Shown here: positions 1-8,235 of the stretch, in pieces | How positions within the stretch are numbered: position 1 is the first letter of the stretch | Layout: the number at the start of each line of letters is the position of its first letter | Source: an uncultured Acetobacterium sp. | Lineage (GTDB): Bacteria > Bacillota > Clostridia > Eubacteriales > Eubacteriaceae | Length of the DNA stretch: 64,000 bases | Direction of reading: 5' to 3' | Assembly: GCF_963664135.1 (NCBI RefSeq) | Contig: NZ_OY760905.1 | Coordinates: forward strand, 3,684,736-3,748,735 | The notes under the pieces: model-generated | What the model was told of the DNA's origin: nothing | Databases searched by the model: none | The model's input: the letters and a program-made list of their open reading frames with translations, nothing else | Program-made: the position numbers and the translations under genes

Positions 1-135
1 GATCGCGTGATTATTTTACATCATGGCAGCGTTTTTGCCGATGGAACGGTAAATGATATTCTACTGGATGAAAATTTATTATCCCAATGCCATTTAGAAC
101 TGCCCCTCTGTAAGCAAAAACCCCGGGAACGTTAG
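1..135 (+). CDS. ABC transporter ATPase, C-terminal fragment (CbiO-like)
   Basis: The window opens inside a gene. The first frame reads 44 residues to a TAG at 133-135. The fragment has the D-R-V-I-I-L-H-H-G-x-V-x-A-D-G-T pattern that follows the H-loop in ABC ATPases, and ends LLSQCHLELPL, which resembles the tail of energy-coupling-factor cobalt ATPases (CbiO). Such proteins power cobalt import for corrinoid synthesis, which would fit the B12 operon 8 kb downstream. The Walker motifs lie outside the window, so the cobalt assignment is an inference from the tail only. A terminator follows directly, so this is the last gene of its operon. Confidence 0.7.
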   Translation, partial: DRVIILHHGSVFADGTVNDILLDENLLSQCHLELPLCKQKPRER

Positions 136-156
136 ATTGATAAATTATTAATATCA

Positions 157-183
157 AAAGCTTGATTTAATCAGGCTTTTTTA
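157..183 (+). terminator. Intrinsic terminator after the CbiO-like gene
   Basis: AAAGCTTGAT and ATCAGGCTTT form a 10-bp stem with one G-T pair around a short loop, followed by a T-run. It lies 20 bases after the stop codon at 133-135. Confidence 0.8.
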
Positions 184-275
184 CGTTTTAGAGTCGATTA
201 AAATGATGGTGTCAAGAAAAACAACTTAAATTCATCGGTTTGTTTTAAGAATAGTCAGAGGAATTGTATTCTTAA

Positions 276-304
276 TTGAAATTTTAAATTTTATAAGATA
301 TAAT
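276..304 (+). promoter_or_regulatory. Sigma-A-type promoter of the xpaC-telA pair
   Basis: TTGAAA (276-281) and TATAAT (299-304) are separated by 17 bases. The predicted start, near 311, leaves a very short leader before the ribosome-binding site at 318-324. Confidence 0.7.
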
Positions 305-330
305 TAATTCAATGTTTGGGAGGTCAAACG

Positions 331-1611
331 ATGATGAAAAAGGATTATTCAAATATCGGAAATGATATAAAGGATATTGTTCAAAACGCCTTAAATTCAG
401 ATGAATTTAAAGAGCTCAATAAAAATATTTCCGAAACCGTAAACCGAGCGATGGAAGAAGTCAAGCGAAGTGGCCAATATTGGCAGGAACAACAAAAACA
501 GCAACGGGAAAACAACCAGGAATCCAGAACACAGGCGGCTAATGCCAGAAAGGTGCAAAACCGGATCAATCGACAACAGACCAGAGAAATGGTAGAAAAA
601 AACTACAATCAAACCATGAGTAGACCAGCAAAAAAACAAACTAAAAATCTCATCTCAAAATCACCTCACGGCCGTGTATCTGGAGTATTGTTAATGGTAT
701 TTGGAGATATCGGGATAGGATTATCTTTGTTGTTCTTTCTTATTTATGCATTTCTAACCAATCTTTTTAGCAGTACCATGTTACTTTGGACGCTGCCAAC
801 TGGAGCCTTGTTGACGATGTTCGTTCTTGGGGTTTTAATGACTGCAAAAGGGTCAGGGCTGAGAGCCAGAGTCAAACGGTTCAGGCAATATGCCAGCCGT
901 TTGAAAGATCGAAATTTTTGCAAAATTACCGAGTTATCAGATCCGATTGGCCGTAGTAAAAAATATGTGGTCAAGGATCTCAGAAAAATGATTCGCCTGG
1001 GTATGTTTCCAGAGGGACGCATTGATGAAGAAGAAAACTATCTGCTAATCAGCGATGAAGCTTATGAAAATCATTTAAAACTAAAAGAAGGTAAGCGACT
1101 TCAGGAAGAAAAAGTTCGGTCGGACCAGGAAGCACTTGAACAGAAGCAAAAATTGGAGCAGCAAAATCCGCAAATGAAGGAAGTACACGAAGTCATTGCT
1201 GAGGGACAAAATATTGTCAAACAGATCAATGAAGCCAACATCGCCATCGAAGGCACAGTAATTTCAGAAAAACTGGATCGTCTGGAAAAGGTAATTACCA
1301 AAATATTTGAATTTATTGAAGAAAATCCCGATGGATTACCAGAAATCAGAAAATTTATGGGATACTATTTGCCAACGACGTTAAAATTAGTATCAGTATA
1401 TCAGGATTTAGATGCAGAAGCCATACAAGGGGCCAATATCATGGCCACCAAAAAAGAAATTGAAGATACACTGGATACCATTAGTCACGCCTTCGAAAAT
1501 CTGCTGGATAGTTTTTATGAAGATACCGCAATGGATGTATCCACGGATATTTCGGTACTTAATACCATGCTGGCTCAGGAAGGCTTAACTAAAAGAGACT
1601 TTAAAAAATAG
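331..1611 (+). CDS. XpaC-family membrane protein
   Basis: A 426-residue protein resembling the XpaC family (annotated as 5-bromo-4-chloroindolyl phosphate hydrolysis proteins; true function unclear). The frame is open from a TTG at 316, but GGGAGGT at 318-324 lies inside that extension, so the ATG at 331 is the better start. The N-terminal ~110 residues are charged and Gln/Lys-rich, probably coiled coil. Two hydrophobic segments follow at about residues 116-145 and 150-171, and then a long cytoplasmic helical region. The next gene is a TelA homologue 91 bases downstream, and xpaC-telA pairs are common in Firmicutes. This supports the family call and suggests a joint role in envelope or toxic-anion stress. 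Confidence 0.75.
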   Translation: MMKKDYSNIGNDIKDIVQNALNSDEFKELNKNISETVNRAMEEVKRSGQYWQEQQKQQRENNQESRTQAANARKVQNRINRQQTREMVEKNYNQTMSRPAKKQTKNLISKSPHGRVSGVLLMVFGDIGIGLSLLFFLIYAFLTNLFSSTMLLWTLPTGALLTMFVLGVLMTAKGSGLRARVKRFRQYASRLKDRNFCKITELSDPIGRSKKYVVKDLRKMIRLGMFPEGRIDEEENYLLISDEAYENHLKLKEGKRLQEEKVRSDQEALEQKQKLEQQNPQMKEVHEVIAEGQNIVKQINEANIAIEGTVISEKLDRLEKVITKIFEFIEENPDGLPEIRKFMGYYLPTTLKLVSVYQDLDAEAIQGANIMATKKEIEDTLDTISHAFENLLDSFYEDTAMDVSTDISVLNTMLAQEGLTKRDFKK

Positions 1612-1702
1612 GCAGTGATTAGGATAAGAGAAATCAACGCCAAAGCATTATAATTTAGGTTGAAATTCTAAAAATAAGATAAATGAAATATGAGGAGAAG
1701 CG

Positions 1703-2857
1703 ATGATGGAAGACAACACAAATGATTATTCTCAGGTAACCCCCACCTTGACATTTGATCCCTTTGAAGGAGAAAAGACAGTGACTGCCAATCAGCATCA
1801 GGAGCTGAAGGGGGATCGACAAGTTTTTGATGAAAGTCGCTTAACGCCTGAAGAACGAAGAATGGTGGACGATTTTGCCAGCAAGATTGATCTGACTAAT
1901 TCCAGTTTAGTAATGCAGTTTGGGGTCGGTGCTCAAAAAAAGATCGCTGATTTTTCTGAAACCGCATTAAATAATGTCCGTACCAAAGATATGGGCGAAG
2001 TCGGTAAAATGCTGGGCGACATGGTTTTGGAACTTCGGAATTTTGATATTGAGGAAGAAGATAAGGGGTTTCTAGGCTTCTTTAAAAAAAGCAGCAATAA
2101 ATTAAGCTCCATGCAAACTCGTTATGCTACAGCAGAAAGCAATGTCAATCGGATTGTGGAAGCGCTGGAAAAACATCAGATGCAGCTGTTAAAAGATGTT
2201 GCCATGCTGGACAAACTTTATGACGTCAATAAAACCTATTTTAAGGAACTATCGATGTATATTCTGGCCGGTAAAAAGAAACTTCAGGAAGTCGAAACCA
2301 AGGAATTGCCGGAATTGATCAAACGCTCACAGATCAGCGGTTTACCGGAGGATGCTCAGGCAGTTAATGACTTGTCAGCCATGTGTAATCGCTTTGAGAA
2401 AAAAATCCATGATCTGGAACTGACCCGGATGATCTCTATTCAAATGGCGCCGCAAATACGTTTAGTTCAGCATAACGATACCTTAATGGCCGAAAAAATC
2501 CAATCCTCCATTGTCAACACCATCCCCTTGTGGAAAAGCCAAATGGTGCTGGCGCTTGGTGTGGTTCATTCTGGTCAAGCGGCAAAAGCTCAGCGTGAAG
2601 TTACCAACATGACCAACGAACTGCTGCGAAAAAATGCCGAAACCTTGAAGATGGAATCCATTGCCACCGCTAAAGAATCTGAACGGGGTATTGTCGATAT
2701 TGAAACCCTGAGAATTTCGAATGAATCTCTAATCACTACTTTTGACGAGGTTTTAAGAATCCAAACTGAAGGCCGACAAAAACGAAAAGAAGTGGAAGTA
2801 GAGCTTGAAAAGCTGGAAAATGATTTGAAAAATAAAATGCTGGAAATCAGAAAATAG
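1703..2857 (+). CDS. TelA-family toxic anion resistance protein
   Basis: A 384-residue, almost wholly helical protein matching the TelA/KlaA/YceH family, named for plasmid tellurite resistance but found in many bacteria without tellurite exposure. No membrane segment or signal peptide is visible, so it should be cytoplasmic. The run of charged residues after position 320 looks like a coiled coil. GAGGAG lies about 8 bases before ATG 1703; a second ATG at 1706 is also possible. It is the second gene of a two-gene unit with the XpaC-like gene and is closed by a strong terminator. The molecular function of the family is not established. Confidence 0.85.
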   Translation: MMEDNTNDYSQVTPTLTFDPFEGEKTVTANQHQELKGDRQVFDESRLTPEERRMVDDFASKIDLTNSSLVMQFGVGAQKKIADFSETALNNVRTKDMGEVGKMLGDMVLELRNFDIEEEDKGFLGFFKKSSNKLSSMQTRYATAESNVNRIVEALEKHQMQLLKDVAMLDKLYDVNKTYFKELSMYILAGKKKLQEVETKELPELIKRSQISGLPEDAQAVNDLSAMCNRFEKKIHDLELTRMISIQMAPQIRLVQHNDTLMAEKIQSSIVNTIPLWKSQMVLALGVVHSGQAAKAQREVTNMTNELLRKNAETLKMESIATAKESERGIVDIETLRISNESLITTFDEVLRIQTEGRQKRKEVEVELEKLENDLKNKMLEIRK

Positions 2858-2868
2858 CAGTTATACTA

Positions 2869-2900
2869 AGCCAATCAGTGAGACTACTGGTTGGCTTTTT
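2869..2900 (+). terminator. Intrinsic terminator after telA
   Basis: AGCCAATCAGT pairs with ACTGGTTGGCT (11 bp, one wobble) around a 6-base loop, followed by TTTT. The following 370 bases up to 3271 hold no gene, only the promoter listed next. Confidence 0.88.
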
Positions 2901-3088
2901 ATTAATAATAAATTATTTAAACATTGGTTCAAAAATACTAATTGAAACTAGATCGATTGAGAGGTTCTATTAGGGTAGAAACTAAATTATTTGGATGCCA
3001 CATTTGGCGTTTTAGTAAGACGGCAATCTGAAGCACTAATTTTTGTTCAAATGACTAATATTAATGAAAATAATTAGGTTAATAGCCA

Positions 3089-3116
3089 TTGAAAACTATT
3101 ACATATTGGTTATAAT
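3089..3116 (+). promoter_or_regulatory. Putative promoter of the alpha/beta hydrolase
   Basis: TTGAAA (3089-3094), 16 bases, TATAAT (3111-3116). It would leave an untranslated leader of about 150 bases, in which I see no recognisable riboswitch. Confidence 0.5.
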
Positions 3117-3271
3117 AATAAATAATATATTGCGAAGACACTAAAACAGCTTCATAAAACTTTGCGGTTGGTTTAAGTCGAAAACTGTTCTGAAAAAAAG
3201 AATATAAAACGAAAAACAAATTGTAAAGCAATAATTGTTCGTAATCTATTAATCATATTAGGAGGAAATTT

Positions 3272-4081
3272 ATGGCAACTTTTTATACAAATGATCATGT
3301 TGAGCTATATTATGAGGTTAAAGGAAAAGGAAAACCCTTACTCATGCTTCCCGGTTGGACTTGCACAACGCAGTTTTTCAATAAAAACAGTGATGTGTTG
3401 GCTAAAGAGTTTATGGTTATTCTTATGGATTTTCGAGGACATGGTGAATCGGAAAAGGTTCTGCACAGTCATCGGATCTCCCGCTATGCCATGGATGTTA
3501 AAGAACTACTCGATCAGCTGGATGTCAAAGAGGTGACGATTTTGGGTTGGTCGATGGGTGTTGCCGTGCTATGGAGTTATCTGGAATTATTTGGGAATCA
3601 TCGGGTAAGCAAGCTTATCTGTGTGGATCAGGCGCCACTGCAATATACCGGACCCGATTGGGTATGGGGACAAAATGGCTGTTACGATGTGGAAATGTTT
3701 ATTCGCGCCTGTTATGACATAAAATATGCCCCAAGAGAGAGTGCAGAAGGCTTGGCATATGGTTGTCTGTACCATGAACCGACTCAGGAAGAGGTAACAT
3801 TTATTGCCGACGAAATTTCCAAATGTCCACCCTATGTACGAATTGAAATCATGCGGGATCACACAAATCTGGACTGGCGGGATTTGCTGCCATTTATCAA
3901 TCTTTCTACTTTAGTATGTGTTGCTCGACACAGTGCAGTGTTTGATTGGCAGGGTAGTGCTTATGTGGCTGAACATATTCCAGAGGCAACATTAGAATTT
4001 TTTGAAAATTCAGGTCATATGCTGTTCTGGGAGGAACCGGACAAATTCAATCAGACTGTTGCGGACTTTATTAAAGCATAA
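3272..4081 (+). CDS. Alpha/beta-fold hydrolase
   Basis: A 269-residue cytoplasmic hydrolase of the alpha/beta fold. The nucleophile elbow is G-W-S-M-G with Ser94. The general base is probably His249 in SGHMLFWEEP, close to the C-terminus. The oxyanion region LPGWT (26-30) and the DFRGHGES stretch (53-60) are typical of carboxylesterase/haloperoxidase-like members. The acidic residue of the triad is not certain. AGGAGG precedes the ATG at good distance. It is a single-gene unit between its own promoter and terminator. The substrate cannot be told from sequence; esterase, lipase-like or lactonase activity are all possible. Confidence 0.85.
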   Translation: MATFYTNDHVELYYEVKGKGKPLLMLPGWTCTTQFFNKNSDVLAKEFMVILMDFRGHGESEKVLHSHRISRYAMDVKELLDQLDVKEVTILGWSMGVAVLWSYLELFGNHRVSKLICVDQAPLQYTGPDWVWGQNGCYDVEMFIRACYDIKYAPRESAEGLAYGCLYHEPTQEEVTFIADEISKCPPYVRIEIMRDHTNLDWRDLLPFINLSTLVCVARHSAVFDWQGSAYVAEHIPEATLEFFENSGHMLFWEEPDKFNQTVADFIKA

Positions 4082-4088
4082 ATACCAA

Positions 4089-4127
4089 AAATAGCATGGG
4101 TAGTTAGTTTACCCTTGCTATTTTTTA
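4089..4127 (+). terminator. Intrinsic terminator after the hydrolase
   Basis: ATAGCA-TGGGTA pairs with TACCC-TTGCTAT around a short loop, followed by a six-T run. Confidence 0.85.
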
Positions 4128-4167
4128 AATGACATTTTATTAAAATACAAGCTAAGGAGAACGTAGA

Positions 4168-5322
4168 ATGAAAATAGTGATTGCGCCGGACTCTTTCAAG
4201 GGATCCTTATCTGCCGTAGAAGTGTGTGATATTGTTGAAAGTGCAATTCTTAAAATAATGCCAGCTACCAAAGTCATAAAAATACCGATTTCTGATGGCG
4301 GGGAAGGTTTGGTGAATTCCCTCGTCGGACATGGTGCTGGTGAAATTATAAAAGTTATCGTAAAAGACCCATTATTTAGAGATATTTGGGCTGAATATGG
4401 CATTTTAGATGGAAAGCTGGCGATCATCGAAATGGCTGCGGCTTCAGGGTTGCCCTTACTTGCCATGGAGGAACGAAATCCCCTTTACACAACGACTCAG
4501 GGTACTGGCGAAATGATTTACGATGCAGTGATTAACCATGGATGTGAAAAAATCATTTTAGGTCTCGGTGGTAGTGCAACAAATGATGGGGGATTAGGTG
4601 TGGCAAGTGCCTTAGGAATCCGGTTTTTTAACAAAAATAATCAGCTGCTTAAACCATGTGGGAAAAATCTGGATCAAGTGGTATCAATTGACACAAGTCA
4701 GCTTGATCAACGATTTCAGGACGTAGAAATAATAATTGCTTGTGATGTTGAAAATTCTCTTTGTGGAAATAAGGGCGCGGCCGCGGTATACGGACCTCAA
4801 AAAGGTGCCAACGATGAAATGGTTGTTTTTCTGGACAGTGGACTCAATCAATTTGGACAGTTACTGGAAAACAAAACTGGAATGCAACTTCTGGATTTAA
4901 AAGGAATTGGTGCTGCTGGTGGCATGGCCTTACCATTGGTCGCATTACTTAATGCCCGATTAAAATCAGGTCTGGATATTGTTTTAGATGAAATAAAATT
5001 TGATACCTCAATTGAAGGGGCGGATATGATTATAACCGGAGAAGGCAAAACAGATGCCCAGAGTATTATGGGCAAAGTGATTTCAGGGGTTGGAAAACGG
5101 GGGAAAAAGCAGAACATCCCAGTTGTTGTTATTTCAGGTGCGTTGGAAGATGGCTATGAAGCTATTTATGATTGTGGGATTGTTGCTGCGTTCGCCATCT
5201 ACAGTAATGACAACGGCTTAAAATGGCACATGGAAAATGTCCAGCAGTTACTAGAAGCCAGTGTTTGCAATCTCTTTAAGTTTCTTTCAATTATTTGTAT
5301 GATTCCTCAGAACTCGAGATGA
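4168..5322 (+). CDS. Glycerate kinase (GarK/GlxK type)
   Basis: A 384-residue protein with the hallmarks of the bacterial glycerate kinase family, which phosphorylates D-glycerate with ATP to 2- or 3-phosphoglycerate. Visible signatures are the N-terminal IAPDSFKGSLSA, SDGGEG near residue 47, GLGGSATNDGG near 134 and ITGEGKTDAQ near 290. The last 20 residues are hydrophobic and unlike the usual ending, so the C-terminus may have drifted. A CdaR-type regulator starts 31 bases downstream in the same direction. In Escherichia coli CdaR controls garK, so the pair suggests local regulation of glycerate or sugar-diacid use. Confidence 0.92.
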   Translation: MKIVIAPDSFKGSLSAVEVCDIVESAILKIMPATKVIKIPISDGGEGLVNSLVGHGAGEIIKVIVKDPLFRDIWAEYGILDGKLAIIEMAAASGLPLLAMEERNPLYTTTQGTGEMIYDAVINHGCEKIILGLGGSATNDGGLGVASALGIRFFNKNNQLLKPCGKNLDQVVSIDTSQLDQRFQDVEIIIACDVENSLCGNKGAAAVYGPQKGANDEMVVFLDSGLNQFGQLLENKTGMQLLDLKGIGAAGGMALPLVALLNARLKSGLDIVLDEIKFDTSIEGADMIITGEGKTDAQSIMGKVISGVGKRGKKQNIPVVVISGALEDGYEAIYDCGIVAAFAIYSNDNGLKWHMENVQQLLEASVCNLFKFLSIICMIPQNSR

Positions 5323-5353
5323 ACGTATTCAAAATTGAAAGGGGTTAATCAAG

Positions 5354-6514
5354 ATGCTGGATAAAAAAATTGCCCAAAAGATTGCCAATGAAGTAATCAA
5401 TAGCCTTGGATATAATATTAATGTAATGAATGAAAATGCGATAATAATTGGAAGTGGCTCTCCCGAACGAATTGGAACCTATCATGAGGTAGCGATGCAG
5501 GTAATTAACAATGGCAACACCTGTGAAGTAACTGATACCGAGTCAAAAAAACTCCAAGGTGTTAAATCAGGAATTAATATGCCCATTGTTAACAAGGTCG
5601 GAAAGGTTATCGGTGTGGTTGGCATAACTGGGGACCCGGATGAGGTAAGAAACATTGGTAAACTAGTAAAAATGACTGCAGAGCTTATTGTTGAACAGCA
5701 AGAATCGATGAATCGATTTTATTCTCATCGTAATGATAAAGAAATCTTTTTAAATACCCTCATTAGTGATCAAATGACGATCAGCGAGGATGAAATTGCG
5801 GATTGGGGAGAACGAATCGGCTATAATATGGAGTGCTTTCGCGTAGCCATAATCTTAAGTTTTGGTTCAAATCAGGAACTCTACGAAAAGGAACTACTGG
5901 AAAAAGTGCTTAATCAGATCAAGTCATCGGCGAGTCATTTGAAGCAGGATATTTCTTCGGTTATGTCTAATGGTCATATTTTGATATTTAAAGCAGTCAA
6001 AAGCGTAAAACCCTGGGATATTGAGGCTTCCATTAGTTCATATTTGATTGATGCGATCCATCTTGAAGATTTTGAGGACGTTTGCTGTTTTGTGGGAGGC
6101 TACTATCGGGGAATTAAGGGGTATGGCAAATCATATGGAGATGCTTATGACATTTACCGAAGCGGTTTCTATAAAAAAGGTTTATCGGTGTATTTTGCAC
6201 ATCGTCATTATTTTTGGAAACTTTATAATCAGCTCGATAAAGAAATTTATAGTTCCGTTATAGAACCATATATCGAAAAAATCCAGACTTGCTTTGGCAA
6301 AGGAACAGAGGATGCTATGCTAACCATGAGAAAAGTGCTGGATTATAATTTTCAGTTTGAAAAAGTAGCAGATGATTTATTCATCCATAAAAATACGGTG
6401 ATCTTCAGAAAAAAGAAAATGGAGGCATGTCTTGGCTTTGCACTAAAATGCAAAGGAAATGATAACTTGTTGTTTGAGATAATTTTGAATTATTATCTCA
6501 AACTGCGCACATAA
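5354..6514 (+). CDS. CdaR-family sugar diacid regulator
   Basis: A 386-residue transcription factor of the CdaR/PucR class. Residues 1-130 match the diacid-recognition domain (start LDKKIAQKIANEVI; GSGSPERIGTYHE; NMPIVNKVGKVIGVVGITG). The middle is a GGDEF-like fold without the motif. The C-terminal 60 residues carry a helix-turn-helix, including the DDLFIHKNTVIFRKKK segment typical of PucR-type domains. It probably senses glycerate or a sugar diacid and activates the upstream glycerate kinase gene. GGGG lies before the ATG. The 235 bases that follow hold no feature I can support. Confidence 0.88.
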   Translation: MLDKKIAQKIANEVINSLGYNINVMNENAIIIGSGSPERIGTYHEVAMQVINNGNTCEVTDTESKKLQGVKSGINMPIVNKVGKVIGVVGITGDPDEVRNIGKLVKMTAELIVEQQESMNRFYSHRNDKEIFLNTLISDQMTISEDEIADWGERIGYNMECFRVAIILSFGSNQELYEKELLEKVLNQIKSSASHLKQDISSVMSNGHILIFKAVKSVKPWDIEASISSYLIDAIHLEDFEDVCCFVGGYYRGIKGYGKSYGDAYDIYRSGFYKKGLSVYFAHRHYFWKLYNQLDKEIYSSVIEPYIEKIQTCFGKGTEDAMLTMRKVLDYNFQFEKVADDLFIHKNTVIFRKKKMEACLGFALKCKGNDNLLFEIILNYYLKLRT

Positions 6515-6749
6515 ATAATTGACCAAGCATATGGTAATTTATGTCTTATATGCATTAAAATAGATGAAACCAACAGATTTGTTATAAATTTAGTTTACCA
6601 ATATATAAATAAACTAACTAGAAGCTCATACGATAAAAAATGAAAAAGACGATGAATTATTGGCTAAAGTAAAATTTCTCTGCAAATATAGAATTGTCAT
6701 TTAAAATATGATATTATAGATACAAATAATAATTGAAAGAGGAATAAAA

Positions 6750-6854
6750 TTGGACGACGTACCATTATCTGAGATAAAAACAAACGATTCAAATCATTTC
6801 AATGATTCATTATTTAAGAAGAATAACCGATCCATTCACTGGGAGGAATCTTAG
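6750..6854 (+). CDS. Possible 34-residue leader ORF
   Basis: A TTG at 6750 is preceded by GAAAGAGG at a good distance and opens a 34-codon frame, rich in Asp, Asn and Ser, ending at TAG 6852-6854. Its last codons overlap the GGGAGG ribosome-binding site of the next gene, whose ATG is three bases after the stop. That arrangement would allow translational coupling. I recognise no family, and it could be chance. Confidence 0.3.
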   Translation: MDDVPLSEIKTNDSNHFNDSLFKKNNRSIHWEES

Positions 6855-6857
6855 ACA

Positions 6858-8120
6858 ATGGATAACAGCACGTTAGGTTTAATTATAATTTTGGTGTTGA
6901 TGTTGCTTGTTGCAGCTTTTTTTTCGGCAACCGAAACGGCATTTACATCGCTTAATCGGACGCGGATTAAAAACCTGTCAAAAGACGGCAGCAAAAGAGC
7001 AACCCGGGTATTAATTCTTTCTGAAAAGCTTGATACTGTTTTATCGACAATTTTGATAGCCAAGACGATTGCTACTATTACCGCAGCTTCAATTGCAACG
7101 GCCGTATTGGTGCAATACTATGGCAATAGCGGCGTAATTCTTTCGATTGTTGTTATGACAATTGCGGTATTAATTTTTGGTGAAATCTCACCAAAAAGTC
7201 TGGCCGATGATTCACCTGAGAAATTCGCGATGTTCGCGGTGCCTTTTCTGCGAGTGTTCATTGTTGTGCTGATGCCGGTTAACTTTTTATTTATGCAATG
7301 GAAAAAACATTTATCCCGTTTGTTTAAGGTTAATGATGAAAGAAGCATGACCGAAGAAGAGTTACTGACCTTTGTTGAAGAAGCCGAAAATGATGGCGGA
7401 ATCGATCTTCAGGACGGCGAACTGATTCGCAGTGCCATTGAGTTTAACGATCTGGATGTGGATGATATTCTGACTCACCGGGTGGACGTGGTGGCCATTG
7501 ATGTGGATAATCCCAAGGAGGACATTGCAAAAATATTTTTTGAGACGGGTTTTTCACGTTTGCCGGTTTATCAGGAGACCATTGATCAAATTATTGGTTT
7601 TATCAATCATAAAGACTTCACCCATTATGTGGCAAATGGCAGCAGTACCCTCGACGAAATCATCAATCCGGTGGTGTTTATTACCCCCAATATGAAAATT
7701 TCTAAGCTGCTGACCTTACTGCAGCAAAAGAAATGTCATATCGCTGTGGTAACGGATGAATATGGCGGAACAGCTGGAATTGTTACCCTTGAAGATGTCA
7801 TTGAAGAACTGGTTGGCGAAATATGGGATGAACATGATGAAGTCATTGACGAATTTGTGATGATCTCAGAAAATGAATATCGTATTTTAGGTAAAGCCAA
7901 CCTGGGAAAAATGTTTGATTTATTTGAAATGGAAGATGATTTCGATGTGATTACTGTTGGCGGTTGGATCGTAGAGTATTTAGGTAGAGTTCCCAAAGCT
8001 GGCGATTCGTTTGAATTTGAGAATCTAACCATCAATATTATCCAGGCGGATGAACGTCATATTATGGAAATAAACGTTGCTAAGCATGAAAATATCGAAA
8101 TGAGCAGCTACGCGAATTAA
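6858..8120 (+). CDS. CNNM/CorC (HlyC) family membrane protein
   Basis: A 420-residue protein with the standard three-part layout. An N-terminal DUF21 domain (about 1-190) has four hydrophobic segments and the conserved FFSATETAFTSLN stretch. Two CBS domains follow (about 205-330, including HIAVVTDEYGGTAGIVTLED). A C-terminal CorC/HlyC domain (about 345-410) ends the protein. Members are membrane proteins linked to Mg2+ or other divalent cation export or homeostasis; the older haemolysin name is misleading. It is transcribed convergently with the bza operon and shares a bidirectional terminator with it. Confidence 0.93.
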   Translation: MDNSTLGLIIILVLMLLVAAFFSATETAFTSLNRTRIKNLSKDGSKRATRVLILSEKLDTVLSTILIAKTIATITAASIATAVLVQYYGNSGVILSIVVMTIAVLIFGEISPKSLADDSPEKFAMFAVPFLRVFIVVLMPVNFLFMQWKKHLSRLFKVNDERSMTEEELLTFVEEAENDGGIDLQDGELIRSAIEFNDLDVDDILTHRVDVVAIDVDNPKEDIAKIFFETGFSRLPVYQETIDQIIGFINHKDFTHYVANGSSTLDEIINPVVFITPNMKISKLLTLLQQKKCHIAVVTDEYGGTAGIVTLEDVIEELVGEIWDEHDEVIDEFVMISENEYRILGKANLGKMFDLFEMEDDFDVITVGGWIVEYLGRVPKAGDSFEFENLTINIIQADERHIMEINVAKHENIEMSSYAN

Positions 8121-8192
8121 AATTTAAACGTCGGGTAGAAAATTAAAATAGCACTGATTATCATTACGATTAAAGCAGAATAAATAAAAATA

Positions 8193-8235
8193 AAAACATC
8201 CTGATGGCATGTGTGAGCCAGCAGGATGTTTTTTA
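8193..8235. terminator. Bidirectional terminator between the CNNM gene and bzaE
   Basis: AACATCCTGATGGC (8195-8208) and GCCAGCAGGATGTT (8217-8230) form a near-perfect stem with an 8-base loop and T-runs on both strands. It serves the two convergent genes; the bzaE stop codon is only 2 bases away. Confidence 0.9.
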
